Source: Roseburia sp.
Lineage (GTDB): Bacteria > Bacillota > Clostridia > Lachnospirales > Lachnospiraceae
DNA length: 7,585 nt
Direction: 5' to 3'
Assembly (NCBI GenBank): GCA_030844625.1
Contig: JAUUNJ010000115.1
Span: forward strand, 1 to 7,585
Positions 5,913 to 7,585 of the stretch are shown here, piece by piece (the stretch's first letter is position 1; each line of letters begins with the position of its first letter). A program made the translations under genes and the position numbers. The notes beneath the pieces were generated by a model that was not told where the DNA came from, did no database searches, and was given only the letters and a program-made list of their open reading frames with translations.

Positions 5913-7585
5913 ATGAAAGTTGAACTTTTGGCTCCCGGAGGGTCCTTTGACAGTGTGATTGCAGCTTATAATGCAGGTGCAGACGCGGTATATACCGGAG
6001 GAGAAATGTTTGGTGCCCGTGCAGGTGCAGATAATTTAACGACAGAGCAGTTAATTGAGGCGTTAAATTATGCACATATCCATAACAAAAAATTATATCT
6101 TACAATCAATACTCTTTTGAAAGACAGGGAGATTGAAAATCAGCTTTATGATTTTATTGCACCCTTATATGAAAATGGTCTGGATGCGGTAATTGTACAG
6201 GATATGGGCGTTTTAAAATATATTCGTGATCATTTTGAAAAACTTAATATTCATGCCAGTACACAAATGACAATTTTTGGCAGCGAAACAGCAGAGGAAC
6301 TAAAAAAAATGGGAGTTACAAGAATTGTGACTCCGAGAGAACTGTCAATCTGTGAGATTAAAGAGATTCATGAAACTTCATCCATAGAAATAGAAAGTTT
6401 TGTGCACGGTGCGTTGTGTTACTGCTATTCGGGGCAATGTTTCCTCAGCAGTTATATCGGAGGCAGAAGCGGCAACCGGGGAAGATGTGCCCAGCCATGT
6501 CGAATGGAGTATGATGTTATTTATCATAATCAGATTATGAATCCGGGAAATAACAAGTATGTTTTAAGCCCTAAGGATATATGTACCTTAAAAATTCTTC
6601 CTCAGATTATTGAGGCTGGAGTATATTCTCTCAAAATCGAAGGAAGAATGAAAAAATTAGAATATATTGCCGGTGTGACTTCAATCTATAGAAAGTATAT
6701 AGATCTGTACTTAGAGAATCCCGATAAATATAAGGTAGAGCAGAAGGATATAGAACTGCTTGGTGATTTATTTAACAGAAATGGCTTTCATGAAAGTTAT
6801 TACAATCAGCACAATGGAAGAAATATGATTTCTCTAAAAAAACCGGATTTCAGAAAGGAAAACAGGGAATTTAACCAATATTTGAAAAATACTTTTTCTG
6901 GAAAAATTCTAAAGAAGGATATTGATGTCGAAATAAGCTGTTTGAAAGAGACGCCTTTTGAAATATCCACAGTTGTTGATGGAAACAAAGTGACAGTAAA
7001 AGGAGATATACCGGGAGCAGCCATAAATAAACCGATTGAAGAGACCACGATAGAAAAACAAATCAGAAAAACCGGAAACACAGATTTTTCAATAAAAAAT
7101 GTTAATATCATAATGGATCAGGATTTATTTTTACCGATGGGCGCAATTAATGAGCTGCGAAGACGGTTTTTGGACAAGGTTACAGAGGCGGTTCTGGCAA
7201 AATATCACCGCACAGCAGGATTGAAAAAAATGGTGTATCACACTGACATCCAAACACAATGCAGCAAATCAGCACAAAAATCAAAAAAAATGATGATCAG
7301 TGTAGATGTTTGGAATTATGGGCAGTTTCAGGAGGCTCTGAAATATGACTTTGTTGAAAGAATTTATCTGGAATGTTCAGGTTTGTGCAAAGAACATATA
7401 TTAAAAGCCATATCACAGGGAAAATTTGCCGGAAAACATATTTATCTGGCAATGCCATATGTGTTTCGAAAAAAAGATAAGGACTATTTCGATAAAAAGT
7501 GTCTGGATTACGTTAAATATACAGAAGGGATATTGATTAGAAATCCGGAGCAGTATTATCACTTGAAAAACTTAAAGGTGGTAAA
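5913..7585 (+). CDS. U32 family peptidase / RlhA-like RNA hydroxylation protein, 3' end cut by window
   Basis: An open frame of 557 codons running off the right edge without a stop. The first part is a U32 domain: MKVELLAPGGSF at the start, then the U32 signature ESFVHGALCYCYSGQCFLSS at about 161-180, GRSGNRGRCAQPCR (184-197), LSPKDIC (218-224) and SLKIEGRMK (239-247). Cys169, Cys176, Cys192 and Cys224 are candidates for the iron-sulfur ligands of the RlhA/TrhP group. LFNRNGF (286-292) leads into a probable DUF3656 region, and a further alpha/beta segment follows from about 460. E. coli RlhA uses this layout for 23S rRNA C2501 hydroxylation, whereas TrhP is shorter and acts on tRNA U34; prephenate is the hydroxylation precursor. 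The RlhA-like role is inferred, and 'collagenase' labels are doubtful. AGGAGG at 5903-5908 and an in-frame TGA just before the ATG fix the start. Confidence 0.92.
   Translation, partial: MKVELLAPGGSFDSVIAAYNAGADAVYTGGEMFGARAGADNLTTEQLIEALNYAHIHNKKLYLTINTLLKDREIENQLYDFIAPLYENGLDAVIVQDMGVLKYIRDHFEKLNIHASTQMTIFGSETAEELKKMGVTRIVTPRELSICEIKEIHETSSIEIESFVHGALCYCYSGQCFLSSYIGGRSGNRGRCAQPCRMEYDVIYHNQIMNPGNNKYVLSPKDICTLKILPQIIEAGVYSLKIEGRMKKLEYIAGVTSIYRKYIDLYLENPDKYKVEQKDIELLGDLFNRNGFHESYYNQHNGRNMISLKKPDFRKENREFNQYLKNTFSGKILKKDIDVEISCLKETPFEISTVVDGNKVTVKGDIPGAAINKPIEETTIEKQIRKTGNTDFSIKNVNIIMDQDLFLPMGAINELRRRFLDKVTEAVLAKYHRTAGLKKMVYHTDIQTQCSKSAQKSKKMMISVDVWNYGQFQEALKYDFVERIYLECSGLCKEHILKAISQGKFAGKHIYLAMPYVFRKKDKDYFDKKCLDYVKYTEGILIRNPEQYYHLKNLKVV

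Noticed and set aside
6806..7111. Minus-strand open frame of 101 codons opposite the U32 gene
   Set aside because: The plus-strand U32 frame continues through without a stop; this is an antisense shadow.

Overview
The window is an ordinary-looking stretch of AT-rich bacterial chromosome. Strong AGGAGG-type ribosome binding sites, the codon choice and the ruvA-ruvB-zapA-U32 peptidase order suggest an anaerobic Firmicute, most likely a clostridium of the Lachnospiraceae type. That placement is my inference from gene order and style; no rRNA or other marker is present to confirm it. No IS element, phage gene, CRISPR array, tRNA or rRNA is visible.

Region 1 (1-1540, + strand): an antibiotic N-acetyltransferase of the AAC(3) family is followed after 24 bases by an AlkD-like HEAT-repeat DNA alkylation repair protein, probably as one transcript. 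It meets the next gene tail to tail with a 5-base gap, where an imperfect inverted repeat may stop transcription from both sides.

Region 2 (1546-3657): a flavin-related block around one divergent promoter region. On the minus strand is an ApbE-type FAD:protein FMN transferase with a lipoprotein signal. On the plus strand are a membrane-anchored NusG domain II protein and, overlapping it by 17 bases, a small polytopic Gx transporter-family protein (often mislabelled heptaprenyl diphosphate synthase component I). These three families recur together near flavin-dependent extracellular or membrane electron-transfer genes in Firmicutes. The electron donor, the flavinylated acceptor and the quinone genes are not in this window.

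Region 3 (3703-5319): ruvA and ruvB, the Holliday-junction branch-migration motor, tightly linked.

Region 4 (5365-7585): zapA, with its own extended -10 promoter and an unusually long coiled-coil tail, then a 90-base gap with a hairpin and a perfect TATAAT, then a U32 peptidase-family gene cut by the window end. This last gene carries the cysteine cluster and length of the RlhA-like RNA hydroxylation subgroup.

I do not see a clearly new system. The best candidates for a second look are the divergent ApbE / NusG-II / Gx block, the acetyltransferase-AlkD pair, and the leader of the U32 gene.
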